Shown here: positions 24,221 through 35,200 of the stretch, piece by piece
How the letters are laid out: the number at the start of each line of letters is the position of its first letter
How positions within the stretch are numbered: position 1 is the first letter of the stretch
Assembly: GCA_934654755.1 (NCBI GenBank)
Contig: CAKUGQ010000010.1
Coordinates: forward strand, 1 to 64,000
Direction: 5' to 3'
Origin: an uncultured Oscillospiraceae bacterium
Lineage (GTDB): Bacteria > Bacillota > Clostridia > Oscillospirales > Oscillospiraceae
DNA length: 64,000 nt
Made by a program: the position numbers and the translations under genes
The notes under the pieces: generated by a model
Databases searched by the model: none
Told to the model about the DNA's origin: nothing
What the model saw: the letters and a program-made list of their open reading frames with translations, nothing else

Positions 24221-25921
24221 ATGGATTATCGTACAAACTATGAGTTCTGGCGCGAACATGCGCCGATGACCGAGCGTGAGCGCAGCGAGCTGAACCGCAT
24301 CGCATCGGACGAGCAGTCGCTCAGAGGCGCCTTCGGTGCGGAGCTGCAATTCGGTACCGCAGGCATCCGCGGTATTATGGAGCAGGGCACGAACCGCATG
24401 AACGAGTTTACCGTCCGCCGCACGGCGCAGGGATTGGCTGCGTGGCTCTGTGAGAGCAAACTGCCGCAAAAATGCGCTATCGCTTACGATTCGCGGCACA
24501 ATTCCCGCCGCTTTGCCGAGATCTGCGCGGAGGCACTGGCTGAGCGCCGTGTTCGCGTCTACCTGTATCATGAGCTGGCACCTACGCCGATGCTGTCGTT
24601 TGCCGTGCGCGAGCTGGGCTGCGGCTGCGGCATCGTCGTCTCCGCCAGCCACAATGCCGGCATCTATAACGGCATCAAGTGTTACGGCCCGGACGGCTGC
24701 CAGATGACCGATGAGCCTGCGGCGCGTGTGTACGAGTCGATCTGCAGCATACCGTATTTTCTTGCGCCGAAATACTCGTTTGACGAGCTGCTGCGGCAGG
24801 GAAGTGTGGAGTATATCGCGCCGGAGCTTTGGGAGCGTTATTATCGCGCCGTACTTGCACAGCGCGTGACGGACCGGACAGCCGAAGGGCTGCACGTTGT
24901 CTATACGCCTTTGTGCGGCACGGGAAACAAGCCTGTGCGTGAGGCGCTGCGGCGCATTGGTGCACAGGTGGAGGTCGTTTCCGTGCAGGAGAAGCCGGAC
25001 GGTGATTTCAAGACCTGCGAGTATCCAAACCCGGAGACGGACGCGGCGCTGGACGAGAGCTACAAGCTGGCACGTGTCAGCCATCCCGGTCTCATTCTCG
25101 GCACAGACCCGGATTGCGACCGTGCCGCCGTTGCGGTTGAGAAGGACGGAGGATTTATAAAGCTGACCGGCAATGAGCTGGGCTGCCTGTTGCTGGACTA
25201 TATTCTCGGCACGCTTTGTACGGAAAACCGTCTGCCCGAAGGGGCGATCGCCATTCGCAGCATTGTTTCTACACCGCTTGCCGACCGAATCTGCGAAAAA
25301 TACGGTGTGCGGATGGTGAAGGTTCTGACCGGCTTTAAGTATATCGGCGGAGAAATTCTGAAGCTGGAGCAGGCGGGACAGGAAAACCGTTTCCTGTTTG
25401 CCTTTGAAGAGAGCTGCGGCTATTTGAAGGGCAGCTATGCCCGCGACAAGGATGCGGTAATCGCCTCCGTTCTGACCGTTGATCTGGCTGCGAAGCTCAA
25501 ACGTGAGGGAAAGAATCTGTTTGATCGGATGCAGGAGCTGTACCGTGAGTTCGGCTGGCATGAGACGAAGGTCGTGAGCGTCGAGCTTCAGGGACCGGAC
25601 GCCATGCAGATTGCGGCGGATTTTATGACGCGCTTCCGCGCGGAGCTCCCGACCTCGCTCGGCGGCGTTGCCGTAACGTTTTGTACGGACTACCGGAGCC
25701 GGATGTCAAAGAATTTCCGCACGGGAGAAACGCAGCCCGTGATGCTTCCGCAGTCGAATGTTGTGGCGCTGGAGCTGGACGGAAAGGGGAGCGTGATCGT
25801 TCGACCCTCCGGAACGGAGCCGAAGATCAAATTCTACCTGACCGCCGTTTCGGAGGAAAAGGAAGATGCTCTGGCGCTGCTTACGCGGCTGGAGGATGAT
25901 ATGCGAGCTTTTTTGAAGTGA
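24221..25921 (+). CDS. Alpha-D-phosphohexomutase (phospho-sugar mutase, PgcA-like)
   Basis: A 566-residue four-domain mutase interconverting sugar-1- and sugar-6-phosphates, most likely glucose phosphates. Domain I has the phosphoserine loop VVSASHNAGIYNGIK. Domain II has the Mg site GTDPDCDRAAV. Domain III has FAFEESCGYLKG. Domain IV has the phosphate-binding RPSGTEPKIKFY. Length and N-terminal extension match the PgcA/phosphoglucomutase group of Firmicutes rather than GlmM. AGGAGG precedes ATG 24221. The gene is flanked by a terminator and the valS promoter, so it is probably expressed by read-through or a nearby weak promoter. Confidence 0.94.
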   Translation: MDYRTNYEFWREHAPMTERERSELNRIASDEQSLRGAFGAELQFGTAGIRGIMEQGTNRMNEFTVRRTAQGLAAWLCESKLPQKCAIAYDSRHNSRRFAEICAEALAERRVRVYLYHELAPTPMLSFAVRELGCGCGIVVSASHNAGIYNGIKCYGPDGCQMTDEPAARVYESICSIPYFLAPKYSFDELLRQGSVEYIAPELWERYYRAVLAQRVTDRTAEGLHVVYTPLCGTGNKPVREALRRIGAQVEVVSVQEKPDGDFKTCEYPNPETDAALDESYKLARVSHPGLILGTDPDCDRAAVAVEKDGGFIKLTGNELGCLLLDYILGTLCTENRLPEGAIAIRSIVSTPLADRICEKYGVRMVKVLTGFKYIGGEILKLEQAGQENRFLFAFEESCGYLKGSYARDKDAVIASVLTVDLAAKLKREGKNLFDRMQELYREFGWHETKVVSVELQGPDAMQIAADFMTRFRAELPTSLGGVAVTFCTDYRSRMSKNFRTGETQPVMLPQSNVVALELDGKGSVIVRPSGTEPKIKFYLTAVSEEKEDALALLTRLEDDMRAFLK

Positions 25922-25924
25922 CGC

Positions 25925-25953
25925 TTGACAAATCCGACATACTCTGCTATCAT
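25925..25953 (+). promoter_or_regulatory. Sigma-A promoter of valS
   Basis: TTGACA (25925-25930), a 17-bp spacer, then TATCAT (25948-25953), just after the mutase stop. It drives the T-box leader. Confidence 0.85.
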
Positions 25954-25959
25954 GAACAC

Positions 25960-26195
25960 AATATTTCCAAACGCGATGAGGAAGAGGAGTACCTCGCAGA
26001 CCGATGCAGAGAGGGGACGGTTGGTGCAAGTCCCTGCGGTGGGCGCGGGAAGGTCGCTTCGGAGCGACGGAGCCGAACGAAAGTAAGCCCCGGCGGGTTC
26101 TCCCGTTACAGAGATCGAGCGCCCCGCAGTGCGGGGAAATCAGGTGGTACCGCGGTATTTTGTCGCCCTGAGTCGAAAGACTCAGGGCGTTTTTC
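25960..26195 (+). promoter_or_regulatory. T-box riboswitch leader controlling valS
   Basis: A leader of about 235 nt with Stem I elements (GAGGAAGAGGAGTA, AGAGAGGGGA, GGTTGGTG), the universal T-box AGGTGGTACCGCGG (26142-26155), and a terminator hairpin CGCCCTGAGTC/GACTCAGGGCG (26164-26189) ending in five Ts. Uncharged tRNA-Val would pair with the T-box and stop termination. A candidate Val specifier GUC lies at 26053-26055, but I could not place the specifier loop with certainty. Confidence 0.92.
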
Positions 26196-26215
26196 ATCAG
26201 AAGAGGAGTGAATTT

Positions 26216-28852
26216 ATGCGAGAATTACCGAAAACCTATGATCCGAAGGATGTCGAAAGCCGGATCTACCGTTTCTGGGAGGAGGGCGGCTATTTCCACG
26301 CCGTGCCGGATACGGCGAAAAAGCCCTTTACCATCGTTATGCCGCCCCCCAATGTAACGGGGCAGCTGCATATCGGCCATGCGATGGACGATACGCTTCA
26401 GGATACGCTTATCCGATTCAAGCGAATGCAGGGTTACAACGCGTTGTATCTGCCCGGCGTCGATCACGCCGGCATTGCCACGCAGATTAAGGTTGAGGAG
26501 GCGCTGCGCGGCGAGGGCCTGACGCGCTATGACCTCGGCCGTGAAAAGTTCCTGGAGCGCGTGTGGGACTGGAAGCACCGTTTCGGCAACCGTATCGTCG
26601 AGCAGCAGAAAAAGCTGGGTGTTTCCGCCGACTGGGAGCGTTCGCGTTTCACAATGGATGAGGGCTGTTCAAAGGCCGTGCGCGAGGTATTTGTCAACCT
26701 CTATGAACAGGGGCTGATTTATAAGGGCAGCCGCATCATCAACTGGTGCCCGAACTGTGTGACCGCATTGTCGGATGCGGAGGTCGAGTATGTCGATAAG
26801 CCCGGCAGCCTGTGGCATATTCGTTATCCGCTGGAGGACGGCTCCGGTGAGGTCGTCGTCGCCACTACGCGCCCGGAGACTATGCTCGGCGATTCCGGCG
26901 TCTGTGTCAACCCGAATGACGAGCGCTATCGTGAGATTGTCGGTAAGAACGTGATTCTGCCGCTGCTGAATAAGCCCATTCCCGTGGTTGCGGACGATTA
27001 TGCCGAGATGGAATTCGGCACCGGCTGCGTTAAGATGACTCCGGCGCACGATCCGAATGACTTTGAGGTCGGCCTGCGTCACAATCTGGAAGTGATCCGT
27101 GTGCTTGACGACAATGGCAAGGTCAACGAGTTGGGTGGAAAATATCAGGGACTGGACCGTTATGAGGCGAGAAAGCAGATCGTTGCCGATCTGGACGCGC
27201 AGGGCTATCTGGTCAGAGTAGAGCCGTACAGCCATAGTGTCGGCACCTGCTACCGCTGCCATAAGGACGTTGAGCCCATCATCTCGGCGCAGTGGTTCGT
27301 GAAGATGAAGCCGCTGGCGGAGCAGGCGCTGCGCGTTGTGCGCGAGGGTCGGACCCGCTTCGTACCCGACCGCTTCACGAAAATCTATACAAACTGGATG
27401 GAGAACGTTCGTGACTGGTGCATTTCCCGTCAGCTCTGGTGGGGGCACCAGATACCGGCGTGGTACTGTGCCGATTGCGGGCATATGACTGTTTCGCGCG
27501 AGGATGCGATCCGCTGCGAGGCCTGCGGAAGCAGGAACATCACACGCGACGAGGATGTGCTGGATACTTGGTTCTCGTCTGCGCTCTGGCCGTTTGAGAC
27601 GCTCGGCTGGCCGGATACGGACTCGGAGGATTACAGGTATTTCTATCCGACGGACGTGCTGGTCACGGGCTATGACATCATTTTCTTCTGGGTAGCGCGT
27701 ATGATATTCTCCGCCTGCAAGCAGACGAAGGTGCCTCCGTTCCACACGGTGCTGATTCACGGCCTGGTGCGTGACGACAAGGGCAGAAAAATGTCCAAGT
27801 CGCTCGGAAACGGAATCGATCCGCTGGAGATGATCGACCGTTACGGCGCCGACGCGCTGCGCATGAATATGATCACCGGCAACTCTCCCGGAAACGATAT
27901 GCGCTTCTACGTTGAGCGCTGCGAGGCAATGCGTAACTTCGCAAACAAGCTCTGGAACGCCAGCCGCTATGTCATGATGAACCTTGGCGACGCGCCCTGT
28001 GTGCTGCCCGATGCGGCGGAGCTGGAGACGGCGGACAAATGGATTTTGTCGAAGCTGAACCGCCTGATCGGCGAAGTGACGGAGAATCTGGATAAGTACG
28101 AACTGGGTGTCGCGGTACAGAAGATCTATGACTTTATCTGGGACAGTTACTGTGATTGGTATATCGAACTGACCAAGGCTCGGCTTTACGGCGAGGATGC
28201 CGCCAGCAAGCGCAGTGCGCAGCGCGTGCTGGTCTGGGTGCTTGACCGCATTCTGCGCCTGATGCATCCGTTTATGCCGTTCATCACCGAAGAAATCTGG
28301 CAGGCAATTCCGCATGAGGGTGCAGCGCTGATTTGTGCCGAGTGGCCGAAAACGGATGCCGCGCTGGACTTCCCGACGGAGGAGACAGCGATGGAAAGCA
28401 TCATGAACGCCATTCGTGCCGTGCGCAATCGCCGTGCGGAGATGAATGTGCCGCCGTCGAAAAAGACAACGCTCTACATCGTTGCGCAGCAGCCGGAGAT
28501 TTTCCGCACAGGCGTCGGCTTTATTACCCGTCTGGCCTATGCCGACGAGGTGATCGTCTCCGGAAGCGAACCGGAGGGACATGAGTCGATGGCGCGTTGC
28601 GTGACGCATGACGCGGCGTTGTATATGCCCATGAACCAGCTTGTAGATGTGGCCGCGGAACTTGCGCGCCTTGCAAGGGAGCGCGAGAAGACGGAGCGAG
28701 GACTGGCGGGTATTCGCGCCAAGCTTGCAAATCCCGGATTTGCAGCGAAAGCGCCGGAAGCGGTCGTTGCGGCCGAACGCGAGAAGGCGGGCAAATACGA
28801 AGCGCTGCTTCGTCAGCTTGCCGAAAGCGAGGAACGGCTGAAGAAGCTGTAA
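26216..28852 (+). CDS. valS: Valyl-tRNA synthetase
   Basis: An 878-residue class I aminoacyl-tRNA synthetase. PPPNVTGQLHIGHAMD carries the HIGH motif (about residue 50). The editing domain follows (TTRPETMLGD). GRKMSKSLGNGIDPLE is the KMSKS loop, followed by the anticodon-binding domain. A C-terminal coiled coil (ELARLAREREKTERGLAGI) binds the tRNA elbow. ATG 26216 is preceded by AGAGGAG. The longer frame would start inside the T-box. Regulation by tRNA-Val through the leader is well supported. Confidence 0.98.
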   Translation: MRELPKTYDPKDVESRIYRFWEEGGYFHAVPDTAKKPFTIVMPPPNVTGQLHIGHAMDDTLQDTLIRFKRMQGYNALYLPGVDHAGIATQIKVEEALRGEGLTRYDLGREKFLERVWDWKHRFGNRIVEQQKKLGVSADWERSRFTMDEGCSKAVREVFVNLYEQGLIYKGSRIINWCPNCVTALSDAEVEYVDKPGSLWHIRYPLEDGSGEVVVATTRPETMLGDSGVCVNPNDERYREIVGKNVILPLLNKPIPVVADDYAEMEFGTGCVKMTPAHDPNDFEVGLRHNLEVIRVLDDNGKVNELGGKYQGLDRYEARKQIVADLDAQGYLVRVEPYSHSVGTCYRCHKDVEPIISAQWFVKMKPLAEQALRVVREGRTRFVPDRFTKIYTNWMENVRDWCISRQLWWGHQIPAWYCADCGHMTVSREDAIRCEACGSRNITRDEDVLDTWFSSALWPFETLGWPDTDSEDYRYFYPTDVLVTGYDIIFFWVARMIFSACKQTKVPPFHTVLIHGLVRDDKGRKMSKSLGNGIDPLEMIDRYGADALRMNMITGNSPGNDMRFYVERCEAMRNFANKLWNASRYVMMNLGDAPCVLPDAAELETADKWILSKLNRLIGEVTENLDKYELGVAVQKIYDFIWDSYCDWYIELTKARLYGEDAASKRSAQRVLVWVLDRILRLMHPFMPFITEEIWQAIPHEGAALICAEWPKTDAALDFPTEETAMESIMNAIRAVRNRRAEMNVPPSKKTTLYIVAQQPEIFRTGVGFITRLAYADEVIVSGSEPEGHESMARCVTHDAALYMPMNQLVDVAAELARLAREREKTERGLAGIRAKLANPGFAAKAPEAVVAAEREKAGKYEALLRQLAESEERLKKL

Positions 28853-28863
28853 TGTTGAGACTT

Positions 28864-28895
28864 CAGGGGCTCTGCGGAGGCAGAGCCCCTGTTTT
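28864..28895 (+). terminator. Terminator of valS
   Basis: CAGGGGCTCTGC pairs with GCAGAGCCCCTG around a short GGAG loop, then TTTT. Confidence 0.8.
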
Positions 28896-28897
28896 CA

Positions 28898-28927
28898 TTG
28901 ACAAGCGGACCGCTTGTGGGGTATAAT
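28898..28927 (+). promoter_or_regulatory. Sigma-A promoter of addBA
   Basis: TTGACA (28898-28903), an 18-bp spacer, then TATAAT (28922-28927). It lies 60 bp before the chosen addB start. Confidence 0.8.
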
Positions 28928-28985
28928 CGGTATCATAAAACGTTCCGCCGGGAGTGGGATGAAACTGAGCCTTGGGGTGAAGAAA

Positions 28986-31900
28986 ATGCTGGAGCTGTGG
29001 CTTTCGACTGACCGAAAAGAGAATACCGCAGCGCTTTTAAAACGGGTTTGTATGCCGCCGTTTGACAGAAAGCGCTATTTGATCGTCCCGGAGCAGTTTT
29101 CTCATGCACTTGAGCGCAAACTGTGTGCGGTGGGCGGAGATACGATCAGCCGCCATGCCGAGGTACTGGGCTTTTCCCGCCTTGCGGAGCGTGTGTTTGC
29201 GCTGGAGGGCGGTGTCGCCGATACACAGACGGACGCCGCCGGCAAGCTGCTGCTTATGTCGCTTGCCGTTGACCAGGTGCTCCCGGAATTAAAGGTGTTT
29301 GCCGCTGCTGCGGGTAAGCCGGAATTTCTGCTGCTGATGCTGCAAACGATCGAGGAGTTTCGCAGCTTTTGTGTTACGCCTGCTGATCTTCGCGCAGCGG
29401 CGGCACGGCTCGAGGGCGTTTCGGCGCTGAAGGCCGAGGAGTTTGCGCTTTTGATGGAAAGCCATGCCGCTGCGTGCAGGCAGGCGGGACAAAACCCGGA
29501 AACCCGCCTCAACCGACTGCTTGAGACGCTGGAGCACAGTGATTTCGCCGCCGGAGCGGAGTTTTTTTTCGACGGGTTTCTTGACTTTAACGGCGTGCAG
29601 CGCGAGATCATTGCACAGCTTCTTGCGGCGGATGCACCGGTGCACGTTGCACTGTGCTGCGGTGCGCTTGACGGCCATGAACAGCAGTTCGCCGCTGCGC
29701 GCGATACGGCGGGAGAACTGCTGTCTCTTGCTGCACGATTGGGGGTACCCGTGCGGCAGGACGCGCTTCCTTCGCGGCAGAACCGGACGCTGCTGGCGAT
29801 GCGTCGGAGCCTGTTTGTCGGCGGACAGGCCGGTCAGAGCGGAGACTTTCTGCGCTGCGTGACTGCTGCCGACGCCGAGAGTGAGTGCCGTGCGGCGGCA
29901 GGCGAGATTCTGCGACTGGCGGAAGGCGGCGTGCGCTGGCGCGATATCACTGTCGCCTGTGCAGATTGGGCAGAGTATGAACCGATCCTGCGCTCCGTTC
30001 TGCGCCGTGCAGGAATACCGGCATATTTTGCGGGTACGGAAGATCTGCTGCATCAGAGCGCGGTCAACTGCCTGATGTGTGCGCTCCGCGCCGCAACAGG
30101 CGGTATGGAGCAGGAGGAAGTGCTGGAATACATAAAGTCTGGCTTTGCACCCATCACGGATGACGAGACGGATCTTCTGGAGAATTACATCCTTCTCTGG
30201 AACCTGAGCGGGGTACGGTTGGAACGACCCTGGGACACCAACCCGCGCGGCTTGCGAGCCGAGGCGGACGAGCAGAGCGCGGCGCGGCTTGCGGAACTGA
30301 ATTGTCTGCGCGAAAGGGCAATCATGCCGCTTGCGGAGCTGCGCAGAGGCCTGATTCAGGCGAAAAATGTCGGCGAGATGACAAGGTCATTTTATGCTTT
30401 CGTGGAAAAAACGGGATGGGAGGAGCTTGTCTGCGCGGAGGCGCAGCGGCTGGAGCAGGACGGACAGCTTCAGCGTGCGCAGGTATTTGCGCAGCTACCG
30501 ACGCTTTTATGCGGACTTCTGGAGCAAATGTACGGCACCGTGGGGGCCTCCGTCCGTGCTCCCGAGGACTTTTTCATGCTCCTGCGCGCCGCACTGGGAC
30601 AGTATCGGGCGGGAACGATCCCTGCGTCGCTCGACTGTGTGGCGGTGGGTGCTTTGGCATCCATGCGCCGTTCCGACACGCCGTATCTGCTGCTGCTCGG
30701 TGCGAACGAAGGCGCATTTCCCGCTGCCGCCCGGACGGTATCCCTGTTGACGGATGCGGAGCGCAGAATGCTGCTTGACTGCGGCATCGGATTGATGCCT
30801 GCAGCGCTCGGGAGATTGGATCGTGAGCTGGCTGTGATCGACGGCGTGCTCTCCGTGCCCGAGGACGGACTGTATTGCAGCGCGGTTTGCGGCGGCGAAT
30901 CCTATTTTTTCCGGCGCATGGCATCGTTCCTGCCGCATGGGGCACAGCCTGCCGATGAGACGGCACTGACGCTGCGCAGCCGACATGCATATCTCTCCGA
31001 GCTGACGGAAAAGCATGCACTGCCGCCCGCGGAGCTGCAGGAGCGGGCCGAACGGATTCGGCAGCGCTGTTCCTATTGCTACGGCGCTCTGAAACCGGAG
31101 ACGGTCCGCGCACTTTACGGGGACACACTGCGTCTTTCCTCCACTCGCATCGACCGCCTTGCCTCGTGTTCGCTTGCGTACTTTCTTCAGTTCGGTCTGC
31201 GTGCCGCGCGCCGGGAAACTGCCGCGCTGGATGCCCCGCTTTACGGTGAGCTTGTTCATTATGTCCTGGAGCACACCGTGCGGCAGACGATGGAGGAAGG
31301 CGGCTTTGCGGCGGTCGCACCGGCACGGGTTTGTGAGCTTTCCGAGGAGGCGATGCAGCGCTACGCACGGGAGAGACTTGCGCCGATTCTGCGTGACGAA
31401 CGAGAGGCGTTTCTCTTTTACCGCAGCTTCGGCGAGGTGCGGCAGGTGGTGCAGGAGCTTTACGAGGAACTGTGTTCCGGGAGCTTTGAACCGCATTGGA
31501 TGGAACTGCATTTTGCTGCAGGAGAGGCGCTTCCGGCTGTGGAGATCCGCGGGCAGAGCGTGCGGGCCTATCTGGAGGGCTATGTGGATCGTGTGGATCT
31601 CTGGCGCGACGGTGAACGGTTGTACGTGCGCGTGGTGGATTACAAAACCGGAAAGAAGAATTTTGATTATGCCGGGATTCTGCACGGGCTCGGACTGCAA
31701 ATGCTTTTGTACCTGTTTGCGCTTGTGCGCAGCGGTGCGCGCCTGACAGGGGCGCGGCTGCTTCCGGCGGGGGTGGAATACTTTCCCGCCCGCGTTGAGC
31801 CGATCCGTTTGGACAACCGTACAGACGATGCGCTTCTTGCGGAGAAACGCGAAAAAAACCGCACGCGTGAGGGATTAGTGCTGAAGGACGGGCGCGTTTT

Positions 31901-32222
31901 GCAGGCGATGGAGCACTGCGAGGGGATTCCGCGTTACCTGCCCTATACCGTAGACAGGGAGGGCAATCTGAAGGGCGATCTTGCGGATACGGCGCAGCTC
32001 AAGCTGCTGGAGCGCCATGTTTTCTCGACGGTTGCGCGTCTGGCCGACCGCCTGTACGAAGGCTGCACGGATCGCGACCCGTATTTTCTCGACCGGACGC
32101 ACAATGCCTGTGCCTTCTGTGATTTTGCGCCGCTGTGCGGCGAGGTGCAGTCGGGGCGCTATCTGCGAAAAACAGAAGGCGGAGAATTCTGGGACGAATT
32201 GAGAGGGCGATATGATGGCTGA
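28986..32222 (+). CDS. addB: ATP-dependent helicase/nuclease subunit B (AddB)
   Basis: An approximately 1078-residue subunit of the AddAB double-strand break processing enzyme. The C-terminal RecB-like nuclease shows VVDYKTGKK. Four cysteines (SCSLAYF in the middle, then CAFCDFAPLC) form the Fe-S clasp typical of AddB. At the N-terminus, where B. subtilis AddB has a Walker A motif, this protein reads LSTDRKENTAALLKRV with no GxxxxGK(T/S). ATG 28986 (MLELWL) is preferred because it aligns with the family start. ATG 28959 is an alternative. It overlaps addA, confirming a two-gene operon. Confidence 0.94.
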   Translation: MLELWLSTDRKENTAALLKRVCMPPFDRKRYLIVPEQFSHALERKLCAVGGDTISRHAEVLGFSRLAERVFALEGGVADTQTDAAGKLLLMSLAVDQVLPELKVFAAAAGKPEFLLLMLQTIEEFRSFCVTPADLRAAAARLEGVSALKAEEFALLMESHAAACRQAGQNPETRLNRLLETLEHSDFAAGAEFFFDGFLDFNGVQREIIAQLLAADAPVHVALCCGALDGHEQQFAAARDTAGELLSLAARLGVPVRQDALPSRQNRTLLAMRRSLFVGGQAGQSGDFLRCVTAADAESECRAAAGEILRLAEGGVRWRDITVACADWAEYEPILRSVLRRAGIPAYFAGTEDLLHQSAVNCLMCALRAATGGMEQEEVLEYIKSGFAPITDDETDLLENYILLWNLSGVRLERPWDTNPRGLRAEADEQSAARLAELNCLRERAIMPLAELRRGLIQAKNVGEMTRSFYAFVEKTGWEELVCAEAQRLEQDGQLQRAQVFAQLPTLLCGLLEQMYGTVGASVRAPEDFFMLLRAALGQYRAGTIPASLDCVAVGALASMRRSDTPYLLLLGANEGAFPAAARTVSLLTDAERRMLLDCGIGLMPAALGRLDRELAVIDGVLSVPEDGLYCSAVCGGESYFFRRMASFLPHGAQPADETALTLRSRHAYLSELTEKHALPPAELQERAERIRQRCSYCYGALKPETVRALYGDTLRLSSTRIDRLASCSLAYFLQFGLRAARRETAALDAPLYGELVHYVLEHTVRQTMEEGGFAAVAPARVCELSEEAMQRYARERLAPILRDEREAFLFYRSFGEVRQVVQELYEELCSGSFEPHWMELHFAAGEALPAVEIRGQSVRAYLEGYVDRVDLWRDGERLYVRVVDYKTGKKNFDYAGILHGLGLQMLLYLFALVRSGARLTGARLLPAGVEYFPARVEPIRLDNRTDDALLAEKREKNRTREGLVLKDGRVLQAMEHCEGIPRYLPYTVDREGNLKGDLADTAQLKLLERHVFSTVARLADRLYEGCTDRDPYFLDRTHNACAFCDFAPLCGEVQSGRYLRKTEGGEFWDELRGRYDG

Positions 32223-35200
32223 AATACGACTGACCGAGAACCAACGAGCCGTCGTGGAGGATCGCGGCGGGACGCTGCTTGTCTCCGCCGCTGCGGGTTC
32301 CGGAAAGACAAAGGTGCTGATTGACCGGGTGCTTGCGCGTGTCAGCGACGAGCGCTGCAATGTGGACGATTTTCTGATGATTACCTTCACGCAGGCGGCG
32401 GCCTCCGAACTGCGCGGCAAGCTGCTGACGGAGCTGAGCCGTCGCCTGACGGAGCAGCCGGAGAACCGGCATTTGCAGCATCAGCTCAGCCGCGTCTATC
32501 TGGCACAGATTTCAACCGTCCACGCTTTCTGCGGCGCGATTCTGCGCGAATATGTTCACCGGACGTCCCTTCCGGCAGATTTCCGCGTCAGCGATGAGCA
32601 GGAAAACGCCGCGCTGCGCGACAAGGCCATGCAGCGCCTGCTTGCGGAGCTTTATGCGCATGTGCGGGAGAACGCGGATTACGCGGCGGCACTGGAAATG
32701 CTTGGCGCCGGGCGCGACGAAAGACGGCTGCGCGAGCTGATCTATGCACTGCTGTCCTCCGTACAGGCTTACCCGGATCCGAACGCAAGAATCGAAGCCT
32801 TTGAGCGGATGGTCGACGTCTCCGACTGCAGCGACGCGGGACAGACCGTATGGGGGGCTTACCTGTTGGAGGAGGCGCGGGTACGGCTGCGCGACTGCAT
32901 GGAAATGCTGCGTTCGGCGCAGAGCAGGGCGCAGGAAAACGAATCGGTCGTAAAATACGCGCCGACGTTTGCCTCCGATGCCGAGATGCTCGATGCCCTG
33001 TTACAGGCGCAGAGCTGGGATGACTTCCGCTCGGTCGACACACGCTTCGACCGCCTGCCGACGATCCGCGGCTGCGCGGACCCGGATACGCAGGAGCAGC
33101 TCAAGGCGGTACGAAAGCGTGTCAAGGATGAGGTCGAACGGATCCGGAGGGATTTTTCCGTTGCCTCCTGCGAAGCGCTGGCCGACCTTGCTCTGTGTAT
33201 GCCTGCGCTTCGCGGCCTGTTGCGGCTGACAAAACGCTTCGGCGAGATATACTGCGAGGAAAAGCGCCGTCGACATCTTCTGGACTACGACGATCTGGAG
33301 CATGAGGCGTACCGTCTGCTTTGCAGAGACGGTCGCCCTACGGCGGCTGCGCGGGAGCTTTCCTCGCGTTACGTTGAGATTATGGTCGATGAGTATCAGG
33401 ATACGAATGCCGTGCAGGACGCCGTTTTTTCCGCGTTGGGAGAAACGGAGGGAAAACTCTTTTTTGTCGGGGACGTAAAACAGTCAATCTATCGTTTCCG
33501 GCTTGCCGATCCGAGCATTTTCCTGTCGAAATATTTGCATTTTGCCGACCGCGGCGAGGCGAGGGACGGTGCGCCGCGGCGTATCCTGCTTTCGGACAAT
33601 TTCCGTTCCGATCCGCAGATCCTTGCGGCGACGAACGACGTGTTCTCCCTTTTAATGACGCCGCGTATCGGCGGCTTGTACTACACCGATGCCGAGGCGT
33701 TGTGCCCGGGACTTCGCCACCCGGAGCCGGAGATGCCCGCCGTGGAGCTTCATGTGGTTGACGCCGTATCGGATGACGAACAGGATGCGCCGAACGGCCG
33801 CACCGAAACGGAGGCGGCGTGGCTGGCGGAGCGTATCCGGCGGATGCTTGACGGCGAATGCCTGACGGAAGGCGAACAGATACGTCCGATCCGACCGGAG
33901 GATATTGTGATCCTTCTGCGCTCCCTGCGCGGTAAGGCGCCTGTTTATACGTCGGCGCTGCGCAGCAGGGGAATCCCATGTGTCTGCGGCAACGATGATC
34001 TGTTTTCGGCAGAGGAGATCCGGTTTCTGTGTGCTTTTTTTCAGATTCTGTCCAATCCCCATCAGGACGTGCCGCTGCTGACGGTGCTGTTTTCGCCGGT
34101 GGTCGGGATGCAGGCCGATACCCTCGCACGTATCCGCGCGGCGCAGCGGTCGGGGGATCTGTTTGACATTCTTTCCGCTTCGGAGGAGGCGGAGTGCTTT
34201 GCGTCGCTGCTGCGCAGGCTTCGCCGGGAGGCAAGACTTGTTCCCGTGCGCGAGCTGCTTGACGCACTGGACGATGAGACGGATTTTATGAATATCTACG
34301 GCGCAATGGGGGCGCAAAAGCGCCGCAATATGGAGGAATTCTACGCGATTGCCGACGAATATGACCGCTCCGGGAGCCTCGGGCTGCCGGGCTTCCTCCG
34401 ACGTCTGGAACAGCTCAGGCAGCGCGGGCGCAGCGCGGATGCGGGCAATGCATCCGGCGCAATCCGCATTATGAGCATCCACAAGTCTAAGGGACTGGAA
34501 TTTCCGGTTGTCGTGCTGGCGGATCTGTGCAAGCCCTTCAATATGCTCGATTTGCGGCAGGACGTCCTGACGGATCCGGAACTGGGGATCGGCTGCTCCG
34601 CACTGGATGCAGGACGCGGCGTGATCTTCTCGACCATAGCCAAAACCGCCATTGGCTCCCGATCCAGACGGGAAAGTCTTTCGGAGGAGATGCGGATCTT
34701 ATATGTTGCCATGACGCGGGCCAAGCAAAAGCTGCTGCTTTCGTGCTGTGCAAAAGGACTGCCGTCGAGGCTGACGCGGCTCGCACAGGAGCTGACCGTC
34801 CCGCCCTCGGCGGCGTTGATTGAGCGCGCTTTATGTCCCGGCGACTGGATACTGATGACCGCGCTGCTGCGCAGCGAGGCGGGAGAGCTTTTCCGTCGAG
34901 CGGCATATCCGGCGCAGCGGCGCGCCTCGGAATACCCGTGGCGGATTGAATGGCACGACGCCGTGCAGACGCAGACCTCCGTTCGGCCGCAGGAAACGAC
35001 CGAGGCTGCACCGGTGCTGCCGCAGCCGCAGTTTTTGCCGCCATACGCGCATAAGACGGCGACAAGGACGCCTGCCAAGCTCACCGCGACACAGCTCAAA
35101 GGCCGCGCCGCAGATGAGGAGGTTGCGGATTCCGTTCCGTCGGCGACGGTGACGATTCGCCGTCCGAAGCCGCGCTTTATGGCCGGCCTTCGTCCTCTGA

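Noticed and set aside
23702..25561. 619-codon minus-strand frame across the coiled-coil and mutase genes
   Set aside because: It spans two well-supported plus-strand genes and the terminator between them and has no conserved motif.
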